From NCBI GenBank assembly GCA_033961575.1, contig CM066737.1:84936271-85000270 (forward strand): a DNA stretch of 64,000 nt. The letters run 5' to 3'. Positions 11,283 through 23,136 of this stretch are shown one piece after another (within the stretch, counting starts at the first letter, position 1; each line of letters starts with the position of its first letter). The notes under the pieces are model-generated. The model saw only the letters and a list, made by a program, of their open reading frames with translations, did not search any database and was not told the DNA's origin. The stretch is from Aselliscus stoliczkanus. Its lineage: Eukaryota; Chordata; Mammalia; Chiroptera; Hipposideridae. Made by a program: the position numbers and the translations under genes.

Positions 11283-11997
11283 ATATGAAGTGCTTATACT
11301 GTATTCTAACTTAGGGTTGAGGAGATGTTTAAATTATGCTCTGTCATTAAGATTAAGGAAATGGTAACCAGCAGAGAAAAAGTGACATTGCTTGGAAGGA
11401 AAAGACCAGCATAGATAGGTAAAGCAAAGGGAAGCCTGCCCAGCCAGTTTGAAACCTTCAAGAAATAGCAAAGCATGGGTGAATAGCAGGGAAACAAAGA
11501 AGTCTTCAATAGAGTAAGGATACTCTTTTATGCTTATGTTGGACAGCTGTTGTACCTCCTTACACTTTTTATCATCATGCCTTGTTCCCTGTGGTAACTT
11601 CCATGTTTAAAGGAAAGGGATTGTTATTCAATAATCTGAGACATTCAGATAGCCCACAATAGAGATTCTAAACTTGAAGAAATCTGGAAAGTGAACAAAG
11701 CATTTCCTATAACAAAATTCATGTGCGTCACTCTCTATTATCCAAGATTTAACATATTTTAGCCTAGCAGCTTAACTGAGCTTAACAATTATGCATGTTT
11801 CTCAGTACTTTGGGATGGTGAATAACATTTACTGGAATGGAGGAAGCTTATTGGCTTCTTGCCATAAATTCTTTGACAGTTTCCTTATTGTGGAGTTAGA
11901 TAATACAAAATATAAAAAAGCTGTGGAGGAGGAAACAACTTCATTTGAGTATCTCTGGATAAATACTGGATATAAATTATGCATTAGTTTAGATATA
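11283..11997. other. Nothing recognised
   Basis: No conserved ORF, repeat or RNA seen. Confidence 0.4.
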
Positions 11998-12153
11998 CAG
12001 TAAAACCTTGGATTGCGAGTAACTTGGTGTGCGAGTGTTCCACAAGATGAAAAAACATTTCTGATACATTTTAACTTGGTAAACGAGCGATGTCTTGTAA
12101 TATGAGTAGTTTGTTTGTGGAACGAGTTATGCTCACAAACCAAGGTATTACTG
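11998..12153. mobile_element. pogo/Tigger-type MITE, copy 1 (156 bp)
   Basis: Terminal inverted repeats CAGTAAAACCTTGGATTGCG and (complement of the right end) CAGTAATACCTTGGTTTGTG, flanked by TA on both sides. The interior is A/T-rich and non-coding. A relative with the same termini is at 36527-36681. Confidence 0.85.
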
Positions 12154-13187
12154 TATTTGCAAGACAGAATACATATACTCAGCAGATATTGGACGTCCTG
12201 TGAGGACTTTAGAAGTAAGATTTGAAAATACAATTTCTCCTTTAAAAAATTAACAGCACACTTTAATAATAATAATTAAAAAATAATTAAATTGTTCTTG
12301 TCTTCTGCTCTCAGTTGGATTAAACTAGTGTCTTAAATTATTTATGTGCTAGCCTCAGAAATATAATTTGCATAGATATAAGAGGGAAAAACAAAAGTCT
12401 GGAGTGGAGGAAAAGTAACATTTCCTAAGATACTGTGATGAGCATAAAGTAGGGCTGGAAGGGAGAGATCTATGCTGAGATCACTGGGAAATTGTAGGAA
12501 TGGTTTATCTTACAGGTGCTGAAGAATCCTTTGGGACCAGAGTCCAATTAGAAGATTGTATAACGAAGATCAGACTAGGGGGCAGAAATCGCTGAATGTC
12601 ATGCTAAAATGCTGAAAATCAAGTATTCAGTTATTCACTGATTTTTTCAGTTAATGTTGGTGAGCCCTTATGTGTACTAGTCTGTGTTTGACATTAGACA
12701 TGACAAAATGAACAATGAGGACAGTTGGTGTCTGAAATTGTATTTCAGAAAAAAATAATGGCCAAGATTTTTCTGTGTAGATGGGACAGGAAAAACAAGA
12801 TATATTGAAATTAGGGCATTTTCAAGAAACTAAATTATGTAATTATGGCAGATTAATCCACGAGCAATAAAGGTAGGACATTATTCTCTCTGGGGAAAGG
12901 AGGAAGGATTGAAAATGATGAGCTGAGACATATGCACCCTGCAATTAAGTAGAAGAATACAAAGAAACTAGAGTGTGACCATGAAAAGAAAAGATCATAT
13001 TTGGTGTGGAAGGAAATGTCATTTGGAGTTTTCAAAAACCCCTTTCAGTTACCTACTTAATAATATTTTCTATTTTTTCCTTCCTACAGCAATATGATTT
13101 CTCAACCTTAATTGACTACATATAAGTTGATGCATATTTTTATACACGGGCAATATCATAGCATGGTGAATTTAGCATAATATACAA
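12154..13187. other. Nothing recognised
   Basis: AT-rich sequence without a supported gene. ORFs on both strands are short and composition-driven. Confidence 0.4.
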
Positions 13188-13696
13188 CACGTGATCAAAA
13201 AATACGGTGAATGTTTAAATAAAGTATTTGTTACAATAAAAGACACATTGCCATTAATCCCCCTCACTTCGAACACACTTATCCCATTGTTCTTGCCACT
13301 TTCTGAACCAGTTCTGGAAGTCCTCTTTCGTGTCTTTACTTAATTCTCCATCATGGCAATGCTCCATGTCACACATCACTTCTAGTACGGCAATTTCTGT
13401 CAAATAAAAACATTACATTGTGTCCTCATCCACCTTATTCACCAGATCTGGCACCCTGTGACTTCTGGCTCTTCCCCAAAGTCAAAATGACCATGAAAGG
13501 TAAATATTTTGAATCTATTCAGGACATAGAGTCAGCCACAACAGCGCAACTAAAGACACGAGAGAGGACTTCCAGAACTGCTTCAGAAAGTGGCAAGACG
13601 CAAGGGGGAGTATTTTCAGGGCGATTAATGGCAATGTACCTTTTACTGTAATAATTTTTTAAATTGAAACATTCACCGTACTTTTTGATAACACCT
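13188..13696 (+). mobile_element. Fold-back mariner element (degenerate transposase)
   Basis: The right arm (about 13351-13696) encodes the C-terminal part of a mariner transposase: NAPCHTSLLVRQFL, then PHPPYSPDLAPCDFWLFPK, the last containing the third Asp of the DD34D triad. The second catalytic Asp is Gly here (HGNAPCH). The frame decays after about 13530. The left arm (13188-13350) is the same transposase 3' end in reverse: its complement reads EDFQNWFRKWQEQWDKC followed by a stop and the terminal repeat. Both ends carry the TCAAAAA(A/G)TACGGTGAATGTTT terminal sequence. The expected 5' half is absent, giving a hairpin-like element that cannot encode an active transposase. Confidence 0.85.
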
Positions 13697-14164
13697 CGTC
13701 TTTATGCTGTAAAATGAAATGCACATATTGAAGCAGAGTTTGAGTACAGCACATATGTTCAGTGTTTTATGGAATTTCTGTAGTTGGATGAAATTGAGTA
13801 TAGGCAAGTATACTGAAAATATAAATTTTGGTTAAAGTTAAATTATTTAGTTAAGATTAATTATGTGCATAAAATGACATACTTAGAATAACATCCCCAG
13901 AAGGTATAACATTTTGCTCAACAAAAAGAGAAAATAATAATTTTCAAATGAATAGGTCATTAATGTTGACCTTATGCGAGAACAAAGTAATTTATTTCAA
14001 AGATAGTTGAACCTAAATGTGAAACCTAATAAAGGTGAAATATTAGTAATGTAATTGTTCTCATTTTAAATTTGGGTCATGTTTATAACATAATGAGAGA
14101 GCAAACAAGGAGAATATTAACTTCATAAAAACAAACAGCAGGAAGTTTCCTTTGGCTTGGCAGA
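13697..14164. other. AT-rich, nothing recognised
   Basis: No supported feature. Confidence 0.4.
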
Positions 14165-14365
14165 CAGTAAAGTACAGCATACATAGGCAAAGATTCAAAC
14201 CCTGGCACCAGCACTTTATCCCTGGGACAAGTCACTTAACTGCTTTGTACTTCAGTTTTCTCATTTTTCAGAAATTGTTCAATGAAGAGCAATGATAGAT
14301 TTAATGTACTTAAGCCAGTGCCTGGCATGTGATAAATGCTAGTGAAATGTTATGATTGCCACTGC
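14165..14365 (+). repeat. MIR SINE
   Basis: Contains the MIR core signature GACAAGTCACTTAACTGC, then CTTCAGTTTTCTCATTT, and ends near CCTGGCATGTGATAAATGCT. Ancient mammal-wide SINE. Confidence 0.8.
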
Positions 14366-15389
14366 TGTTATTAATTCATCAGAGCAAAAAGAAATGACTC
14401 AAACATATAAGATACTAACCTGTATTTGATTTATCACAAAGATTTCAAATCGCTGACTTTGGAATCAAATACTAGTTAAATAATTTGAAACAATCTACTG
14501 TCAAGCCTCAGTTTCACATGTTACTCAGTTCCCAGGCATCAACGACTGAGTTGACACAGATCTTCTAACAGTAGGTGCAAACTTTTACCTTATGTTACAT
14601 AAATACTGGGGTGTTTGTAAAAAAAATGGATATACATGACTTGTATTCATCTTTCGTTATCAGTATATAGTATTACAATTTTAATAGTTTTTTCCCTTCT
14701 TAAAATGTGTATTCATTTTTTTGGCACTCTCTATATAAGAAATGCTTTTCAGGGATGCTAATGCTCCACTAAATAGACATTACTAAATTTCTAAATAGAA
14801 AGTGCAAGTGCCAGCCAACATCATTACAGCTGGGCAGAAGTAGATGTCTGCTAATATGATGTGACATGAGTATTGCCAAAATGTCTTTGTACAAATCTAT
14901 TTCTCCACTAGGCTTTAGTAGATCTTAAACTGTCCATATTGCCTTTGGATTAGGGCACTGATGGCTTCAGATGAAAGCAAGCTGGTTAGTTGATTTGAGT
15001 AACGCAATAAACAAACAATCTAGAAAGAGCCTTAGGGGTTGAGATCAAAGACTAGAAAAAGTTAATGGATTCAAGGGACTCAGAGCTTAAGACATTTATC
15101 CATGAATTTAGGTAGTCAGCATGAAGATAGTGAAGATGTGAGTAGGGGTGAAAGAAGCAAGGATAAAAGTTCTAAAAAAGGAGATTATTAAAATATGAAC
15201 AGATTGTTCACTAATATCATACTCAATGTGGAAAGCCTGAACACGTTCCTTCTAGGATCAGGAGGAAAACAAGGACACCTGCTTTTACCACTTCTATTCA
15301 GCACAGTAGTGGAATTCCTAGACCTTCTTTCTCTTCTCTCCCTCTGTGAATACCATTATGCCTATGTTGGTATGCTCGATGGTGTTGCA
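14366..15389. other. Nothing recognised
   Basis: No conserved ORF. The 15195-15401 plus-strand frame has no recognisable protein. Confidence 0.35.
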
Positions 15390-16216
15390 CAGATATTTTA
15401 GGCTATTTTCATTTTTCTTCTTTTTTTCCCTTTCTGCCCCTCAGACAGGATTATTTGAATAGATCTATCTCCAACTTTGCTGGTTCTGTTTTCTGCTTGT
15501 TCAAATTGCCTGTTGAACCCCGTTAGTGATTGTTTGATTTCAGTTACTATACTTTTTACCTCCAAAATTTGTATCTGGTTCCATTTTATTATTGCTCTTT
15601 ATGTTCTCTTTAGGGAGATATTCTTCTCCTGGTTTTTACTAGTTTTTTTCTTGATTTTCTTTAGCTCTTTGAACATATTTAAGACAGTTGTTTTACACTC
15701 TTTTTAAATTAAGTCCAATGCCTGTGCTTCCTCAGGGACAGGTTGTTTTTTTTCTTTTCTTTTTCTCCTGTGAATAGGCCATACTTATTTCTTTGTATAA
15801 CTTATATTTTTTTCAAAACTGGACATTTTGAATATTATAATATGACAACTCTAGAGGTTAGATTCCATCCCCTCTCCAGGGTTTGTTGGTGTGTTTTGTG
15901 GGTGGTGGTTGTTGATTTTAGTGGCTTTTCTAAACTGTTTTGTAAGGTTTGTATTCTTTGTCATATGTAGCCATTGATGTCTGTTTTCCATTAGTTTAGT
16001 GGTCAGCTTGTGTTTTGACAGAGTTTCTATAAATTCCTGGAGTCAAGGGAAGGAGAAAGAAAAAATACTGTGTCAATCTTGTCAGTCTTTGTAGAATGGC
16101 TTTGTGTTGGGTATTCCTTCAACTTTTAGCTTAACTGTTTACAACCCTGTCCTAGCCTTTATTTCCTACTTGAGTGGCGCCTGAAGCTCAGCCATAATTG
16201 GGAGCTTGTGGCCTTT
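15390..16216 (-). mobile_element. Old L1 fragment, antisense
   Basis: T-rich plus strand with phrases typical of the antisense of old L1 5'/ORF1 regions (e.g. CCTGTTGAACCCCGTTAGTG and CAAAACTGGACATTTTGAAT). Highly decayed, and no frame is retained. The exact L1 segment is uncertain. Confidence 0.5.
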
Positions 16217-16221
16217 TCAGG

Positions 16222-17455
16222 CCTTTTTTTTTTTTTAATTTATTTATTTTCCAACACAGTGCAATAGTTATACTTTTTACCCCTCAAAGCGACAACCCCC
16301 CTCCCCCAATTCTTCCTCCCACTCCTCCCCCCCATGTCATACTATCTATTACAATTCCTTTGACTCCCTTCCACATCCGTATAATCCACATCCTGTGACT
16401 ATATATTCAGTTACAGTTGGCATACAATATTATACAATATCAATTTCAGGTATACAGTGCAGTGATCAAGCCTCTACTCCATCCATGAAGTGGTCTCCCT
16501 AACAAGACATGTGACCATCTGACACCCCACAAAATTTTTACAACATTATTATATTCCCCGAACTGTCTTTCATATCCCTGTGACAATACTGTAGTTACCT
16601 ATTTATGCTGTCTAATCTCTTCCCCTTCTCCCTCATCCCCACCCACCTCCCAACTAGCAACCCTGTTTTTCCTCTGTATCTATGAGACTGTTTCTGTTTC
16701 CTTTGCTCATTCATTCAGTTTTTCAAATTCCACATATAAATGAGATCATATGGTATTTGTCTTTCTCCGACTGACTTACTTCACTTAACATAATAGTCTC
16801 CAGGTCCATCCATATCGTTGCAAATGGTACGATTTCATTCTTCTTTATAGCGGAGTAATACTCCATTGTATAAACGTACCACAGTTTCTTAATCCAGTCA
16901 TCTATCGATGGGCATTTCGGTTGTTTCCAAGTCTTGGCTATTGTAAGTAGCGCTGCAATAAACATAGGGGTGCATATATTTTTTCGAATTAGCGTCTTGA
17001 ATTCCTCTGGGTAGATACCCAAGAGTGGAATTGCTGGGTCATACGGCAGTTCCATTTCCAGTTTTTTGAGATACCTCCATACTGATTGCCATAATGGCTG
17101 CACCAATCGGCAGTCCCACCAACAGTGCACCAGGGTTCCCTTTTCTCCTCACCTTCGCCAGCACTTGTTGTTTGTTGATTTGTTGATGATAGCCATTCTG
17201 ACTGGAGTGAGGTGATAACTCATTGTGGTTTTTATTTGCATTTCTCTGATGATTAGTGAGGTTGAACATTTTTTCATATGCCTGTTGGCCATCTGTCCTC
17301 TTTAGAGAAATGCCTCTTCATACCCTCTGCCCATTTTTTAATTGGGTTGTTTGTTTTTTTGGTGTTGAGTTGCATGAGTGTTTTATAAATTTTGGATATT
17401 AACCCCTTATCAGATATATCGTTGGCAAATATCTTCTCCCATTCAGTAGGCTGTA
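16222..17455 (-). mobile_element. 5'-truncated L1 with target duplication
   Basis: Plus strand begins with a T-tract and the antisense 3' UTR (CAACACAGTGCAATAGTTAT). It continues into ORF2. Minus-strand frames at 16723-17130, 17039-17269 and 17274-17492 encode the ORF2 C-terminal region ([19 protein letters not shown], then MEYYSAIKKNEIVPFATIW, and upstream [12 protein letters not shown]), broken by frameshifts. A 13-bp duplication TCAGGCCTTTTTT flanks it at 16217-16229 and 17456-17468. Relatively young. Confidence 0.9.
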
Positions 17456-17939
17456 TCAGGCCTTTTTTGAACATGTTTCTGGGCCTTGGCATGCATGCGA
17501 CCTTCTTGACACCCAGGCATATGCATGAGCTTTCATAACCCTTCTCATTCCTCTAATCTGCTTTATCAACTTCTTCATTCCTAAGTTTTTCATATACCTG
17601 TTGCTTGTCTAAACTCTTCTCTCTTGCCCCAGGAGGCTGTCATCCATACTTTTCCCTTTAAATCCGTTTAGCAAAAGCCTGCCAACCCTGGGAATGCTTT
17701 GAGTCAGGTGAAATAAATGGAAAAGTCCTTGAGCTGGTTCTTGAGGGAGCCATCAGACAGGTTGGAGCACACAAGAATTATTTGAGAACAAGATTCATGA
17801 TACTCCCTCTGGCAGTAACAAGCTGCACGAGGAATGTGGGCTGCCAAGTTCATGGCTGCCACTGATTTAGCAAATGGTAAATAGTGGGCAGGCAATTGAA
17901 AATGCCACAGAGCTCTTACCACGGTGTAGCTATTTCTTT

Positions 17940-19340
17940 CTTCATTGAGATTTCCCCTGGTTGTTTTCACAGGCTTATTTGCTATCTGTATATCCTTTTT
18001 GGCAAGGCGTCTGTTAAGATCTTTGGCCCATTTTTTGATTGGGTTGTTTGTTTTATTGTTGGGTTTTGAGAGTTCTTTGTATATTTGGAGGGACACTCAT
18101 TTATTAAAATAGTTGTGTGTGTTTTTGCAGATATTTTCTCCCATCTGTGGTTTATCTTGTCATTCTCTTGACATTGTCTTTCACGAAGCAGAAGTTTTTA
18201 CTTTTAGTGAAATTGTCCACCTTATCAATTATTTTTTTTCACAGATCATTCCTTTTGGTGTTTTATCTAAAAAAATCATTGCCAAACTCAAAGTTATCTA
18301 GGTTTTCTCCTATGTTATCCTCTAGGAGATTTATAGTTTTTCATTTTACCTGTAGGTGTGTGATCCATTTTGAATTCATTTGGGGGAAGAGTATAACATC
18401 TAAGTTTATTCTTTGCATGTGAATGTCCAGCTGTTCCAACACAATTTGTTGAATATACTATCTTTGCTCCATAGTATTGCCTTTGCTCCCTTGCCAAAGA
18501 CCTGTGACAGTATTTATGGGGATCTGTTTCTAGAATCTCTACTCTGCTCCATTGATCTGTTTGTCTATTCTTTCACCAATACCACACTGTCTTAATTACT
18601 GCAGCTTTACTGTAACTCTTGAAGTTAAGTTGTGTTAGCTCTTCAATGTTGTTGTTGTCCTTCAATGCTGTGTTGACTATTCTGGGTCTTTTGCCCCTCC
18701 ATCTAAACTCTAGAATCAGTTTGTTGATATCCACAAAATAACTCTTTGGGAGCCAGCCGAGTGGCGTGGTGGTTAAGCACTGGTTTGGGAAGCCAGCGGT
18801 CCCGGTTCGGGTCCCACATATGAGGGCCAGTGACACTGCTCTCAGGAAAAAAATAAAAAAAAATAACTTTTTGTTAATTTGATTGGGATTTCACTGAATC
18901 TTTTGATCGAGTTGAGAGCTTAGTCATTTTAAAAATATATTTTCTTTTGTTCTTCAGATTGCATACTTTGTTTTTCTGTTTTCAACTTAAGTGACTTTAC
19001 CCTTGGTTTATCTCCATTCTTCTGTTAAACCCTACCAGTAAATTTAATATATTTTTCAGTCCCAGAATTTATATTTAGATTTGGATATATATATATTTAT
19101 ATTTCTCTCCTGAATTTTCTTTCATTGTGACCATATTTTACACTACCTCTTTGAGTAGTGTTATAATTGCTGCTTTAAAACCTTGAACCAATATTTTCAG
19201 TATCTGTGTTGTCAAGGCGTTGGTTGTTGATTGTCTTTTTGGAATGGGTAAAATTTCCTTCATTGTGTGTGGAGGACTATGGATAATTTTGAATTGTGTA
19301 CTGGATATTATGAATGGTATATATATATATATATATATAT
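17940..19340 (-). mobile_element. Older L1 (ORF2 and upstream), antisense, interrupted by a SINE
   Basis: Minus-strand translations match ORF2 (e.g. [20 protein letters not shown] at 17704-18096, and FRWRGKRPRIVNTALKDNN at 18573-18836). About 18950-19310 looks like more decayed L1 sequence, which resumes after the SRP68 retrocopy at 21416. A short SINE interrupts it at 18749-18859. Confidence 0.7.
18749..18859 (+). mobile_element. tRNA-derived SINE, short form
   Basis: Head AGCCGAGTGGCGTGGTGG, B box GGTTCGGGTCC, A-rich tail. Target duplication AAAATAACTCTTTG / AAAATAACTTTTTG (18735-18748 and 18860-18873). Confidence 0.92.
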
Positions 19341-19390
19341 ATTTAAATTTTATTTTATTTTTAATTAGTTTCAGGTGTACAACACAGTGA
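19341..19390 (-). mobile_element. Very short 5'-truncated L1 3' end (~50 bp)
   Basis: Contains only the antisense L1 3' terminus AATTAGTTTCAGGTGTACAA plus an A/T tail. It is flanked by TGAATGGTATAT at 19311 and 19391, so it is an independent insertion. The (AT)n run at 19318-19342 may have grown from its tail. Confidence 0.7.
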
Positions 19391-19405
19391 TGAATGGTAT
19401 ATTTT

Positions 19406-21400
19406 TTTTTGAGGGTGTGATACTCGCCCCTGGGCCAGCGCAGACCTAGGTTTAATAGCATAGAACTGGCTGGGGTTTTCTCACAATACAGACTGAGGCA
19501 GAATCGGCCCTGCCCCCAGGAAGAGCCCGGTTAGCTCCGGAACCCAAAGATGCCCTTGATGTAGATGGTGAGGCCGCTCTTGGCCTTCTGCTCCAACTTG
19601 TCCTCCAGGGGCGGGAAGGCCACGTGGTTGAGGGCCAGGTCAAAGAACAGAGGCTTGCACGGGATGGGCTGGAATCTGGGAGGGAAGTGCACGAGGCTGG
19701 CTTGTTTGGTGGTGAGGGAAGGGTCCAGGCAGAAAGTGTCAAACCGTTCAACCAGAGGCTTATTATCCTTGACGTGGGAGGAAGTCTCTGTTTGGTGGGA
19801 GTCACTTGCATCCAGGATTGCCGCCTCCTGCATGGAGCACTTTTCCGACCTCGCTTGCGTGATAAGCTCTTGCACGTCAGGCAGGTCCTTCAGGCTGTTC
19901 TTGAAGGCCCCAGTGTCCGAACTCACGTCATTGGTGTATCTGAGGACTGGGTCATACAGGACGAGGGCCTCGCTCCACTTCTTCACCAACACGTAGGACT
20001 GAGCAATGAAGAAGCACCTGTATGCCTTGTACACCAGGGTCTTGAGGCCTATCTCTTTCTGGAAGGCTTTGTCATCCTCTAAGCCAGGAAGCTGGAGCAA
20101 TTCCACCAGATTCTGCAAAATGATGTCATAGAGGCGGATCAGGTCCTGGAGCCTTGGGGAGCGCTTGCTGTCATCTTCCGGCTGCTGCTGCAGCAGTGCC
20201 CTCTGCAGACCTTGAGCCATGTTCTCGTTCCGCTTGATTGCCGTTGACAGCTTGATGTAAGTCAGGTAGCTGTGCAGGTACTGAAGATTAGACACTTTCC
20301 CTGACTCCCCTTCAAGGGTATAATCTCTCTGTTTCTGGTCTGGCTTGAGTTCTTCCCGAACGGCCTGGATGGCGTCCCGACACTCGCTGAGCATGGATTC
20401 AAAGAGCCGCTCCTTGGTTTCTTCACTTGCAGCCTGGGCAATGGCGGCCTTGTTGTCAGATAATCCCAATAAAAAGATCCTCACTTTGTCGATCTTCACT
20501 GGAACCGTTCTCCCTCTCCACTCCACCTCGCTCATGGTAGCTGCCTGCTTGGCTCACGTCTGCATGATCAATGCCTCCAATTTTTCAGCCAGGAGACCCT
20601 CGGTGCCCCCAGACCGCAATCTCATCTGCATGAGTTCATTGATAGCCGACTGGTCCCCAATGTTACAGGCACAGTAGTGGATATTAGGCGAGATCTCCTC
20701 CACACGCTGGTTGTACAGCACGGCCTGCTCTTCCGTAAACGCGCTGGTGAGCTTCTCGTAGATTGTTTTGCATTTGTTAAAAGCCTCAATGGCAGCTTTC
20801 CACTCTTGATGTTCAAAACGCAACATTCCTGAGAGGTAAGCTGTGTAAGCCTGAGCCTCTAGCTTGGTCTTGGCATCCACACGGCTGCTCTCACACAAAC
20901 GTTCCAATTCCTCTGCGTGCTTCACGGCTTTGCGTAGGCGAGACAACAAATGAAACCGTTTTCGGGGTTTGGTGTTGGCTTCCTGTTTGAGCTGCATGGC
21001 ATAGCTCCAGGCTCTTTCAGCATCCATCAGGACCAGAAGCAAATATCTGTTATCGGTCAAAAGATCTTAAGTTACTTTTTTCCCTGTGAACTTGTGTCTG
21101 TTCCCCATCTTGAAGTTGAGGGTTTTCCGGAGACGTCTCTGTCTGCGGGAACAGTAGCCCCTGTACCTCTGAAAATCTCCATGCCGTAAGCCATGCTGTT
21201 GCTGGGATTCCTTAATAATCTGAAGAATCTCCAAACTCAGGCTATCCCCAAATTCTTTGTTTGCCTTCGATCCGGCTGACGGCCGTTCGTTTTCCTTATT
21301 TGCCTCTCCTCCGGCACCGCGTCCACCGCCGCTGCTGCCTCCGCTGCCACCGCTGCCGCCAGGAACCTGTTTCTCGGCAGCCATCTTGCCCCTGCGCCTA
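19406..21400 (-). pseudogene. SRP68: SRP68 processed pseudogene (retrocopy)
   Basis: Intronless, nearly full-length copy of the mRNA for the 68-kDa signal recognition particle subunit. In the functional gene this protein pairs with SRP72 on 7SL RNA during co-translational targeting to the ER. Here the minus-strand frame runs 21384 to 19531 without any net frameshift: Gly/Ser-rich N-terminus, then SLSLEILQIIKESQQQHG, RRQRRLRKTLNFKMGNRHKF, and the C-terminal KGIFGFRS. About 618 codons compares with about 627 in mammals. Two in-frame stops break it: after GKKVT (21064-21066) and after LIMQT, where an Arg codon became TGA. A T-tract on the plus strand marks the poly(A), and TGAATGGT(A/G)TATTTT flanks it (19391-19405 and 21401-21415). 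No promoter is visible. The internal ATGs at 21060 and 20535 could open shorter frames, but nothing suggests use. Confidence 0.96.
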
Positions 21401-21415
21401 TGAATGGTGTATTTT

Positions 21416-22486
21416 ATTACCCTGGAGAATGTTACATTTTTGTTTTATTTTAGGATTTGGTCACTTGGGGGAGTAATACTGTAAACTATTCCTTTATGAA
21501 ATCCAAGTTCAGTAGTGTTATCCTTTGGTTGTTTGCACTGAGCCTACCCTGCACATGTCTAAATTTGGCATCAATCAGAGTTTTGAGTAGAGATTACCAA
21601 AATCATCTTAGTGTTTCTCCTCTATGTCTCTTTCTAGAATACCCTAATCATTTTTAGTGGCTATGGCTACCCCAAACTTTACCCTCTGGTTTCTCAAGAC
21701 AGAAAGACTGCATCAATGACAAGAGTAAATTTTCAGAATGTGGAATTTTCCAAATTGACTGTGACACTGAGCCTTTGGGAAATGTTAGGAGTTGAAGCTG
21801 TAAAAGTCATCTCATGACAGTGATTTTTTTGCATCATTTACTGACTAGTAGAAAGTTATAGGAAATCTTTATGTGGAAGTATAACATAAAAATAGTACTT
21901 TGGAAAGTTAATTTAACAACCTGAGATTAGTGACAAAATACTTTAGGTTAACAGAATCAATTTGGTAGATGTTTGCAGTAGTCTAGCCATGAAGTCACAA
22001 AGTTATGATCTAGAGGGATAAGAATGGATGTGAATAAGTAGCAGCAGAGAAAAAAAATTGAAGTATATTTGATAGGGCTTATATGCCAGGAGAGCCCACA
22101 GATACTACTTCAATTATGATGACTCTCAAAAGGATTACTAAAAGCCAGTTCAGTTAACTTTCACATAAGTAAAATAGTTTAAACTATATAAACTGGATTG
22201 GGGATATAAATATGAGTGTAAATAGTTCCCCAAGATTTCCATAGTTTCTCAGAGGTCCACCAGCTGTGAGGTCAATACAACCCTTGCTGAATGAGATCAG
22301 GTCTAGTCTGTGGAAATGTGTGTGTGTGTTTGTTGGGATTTCTGCCCTTTAAACCAATTGTCCAGAACTGGCTCAGTAAACATTCACATACAAAATCTTG
22401 CATATTTGAGATTACCACAGAGAATAGAAAGTGAGACCATCCGCTCAACAGATGAGACTTGGGAATGAAAGGGCTCAGAGAAAGAT
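21416..22486. other. Decayed L1 continuation, then unrecognised DNA
   Basis: The first ~250 bases look like the continuation of the old antisense L1 interrupted by the SRP68 retrocopy. Beyond that I see nothing. Confidence 0.35.
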
Positions 22487-22499
22487 CTAAGGAGCCCTT

Positions 22500-22628
22500 G
22501 AGCCATCCTGCCACCTGTTGGCAGCTCAACAGCAACTCAGCTCGGGCTGGCATCGAACCGCTGTTGCTCAGAGCTCAGCTTGCACTCTTGAGCAAGCTCG
22601 TAACCAACTGAGCCATTCGGCCAGCCCC
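22500..22628 (-). mobile_element. tRNA-derived SINE, head plus truncated second head; no A-tail
   Basis: Antisense. Reads GAGCCATCCTGCCACCTG through the inverted head GAGCCATTCGGCCAGCCCC. Target duplication about 13 bp, CTAAGGAGCCCTT / TTAAGGAGCCCTT (22487-22499 and 22629-22641). No poly(A) is visible between the SINE 3' end and the duplication, unlike its relatives at 24199, 42491 and 49885. Confidence 0.88.
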
Positions 22629-22641
22629 TTAAGGAGCCCTT

Positions 22642-23057
22642 TTTAAATGGCCATGTTAGGGCAACATGATATTGATAAAAAAAAGTTTTTAAAAATGTGG
22701 CTAAACAGGGATGAAAAAAGCAGAGAAAACAAACTTCAGGGTTAACCCATGTTTGTGACTTTATTACCATTTGATAAGAATTATGAAATACGGGTGGGAG
22801 GAGTAAGGTTAACCTTGGATATATGAATTCCATGGCATCATTGAAGATCAAATAGGTAAGAGATTCAAGGGCAGTTTTAGAATAGCTGACCATGAACCCC
22901 ATGCTAATCACCAAGGTGACTAACAGATTTTTTTTGTTATTAGAGCATCTTAAATTTCCAAGAATGATGGCAAGAAACCAATTATGGAAAACCTTGATTC
23001 TGGGATTGGATTTTGTGGGGAGTTTTTTTTTTTTTAAGGGGGTTAAAGGAGTAAATA
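22642..23057. other. Nothing recognised
   Basis: The 199-codon minus-strand frame at 22537-23136 runs through a SINE and a MITE and has no recognisable domain, so it is rejected as a gene. Confidence 0.4.
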
Positions 23058-23136
23058 TTGGGTCGTCTGGAAAGTTATGACATATTTTGCATTGAAGAAC
23101 ATAGAAAATTACGTCATGACTTTCCCGATGACCCAA
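23058..23136. mobile_element. 79-bp mariner-type MITE, copy 2
   Basis: Starts TTGGGTCGTCTGGAAAGTTA and ends ATGACTTTCCCGATGACCCAA. The terminal inverted repeats begin TTGGGTC/GACCCAA and are flanked by TA on both sides. Same family as 2303 and 42355. Confidence 0.9.

Noticed and set aside
22537..23136. 199-codon minus-strand ORF as a gene
   Set aside because: It reads through a SINE end and a MITE, has no recognisable domain, and its codons follow AT-rich composition.
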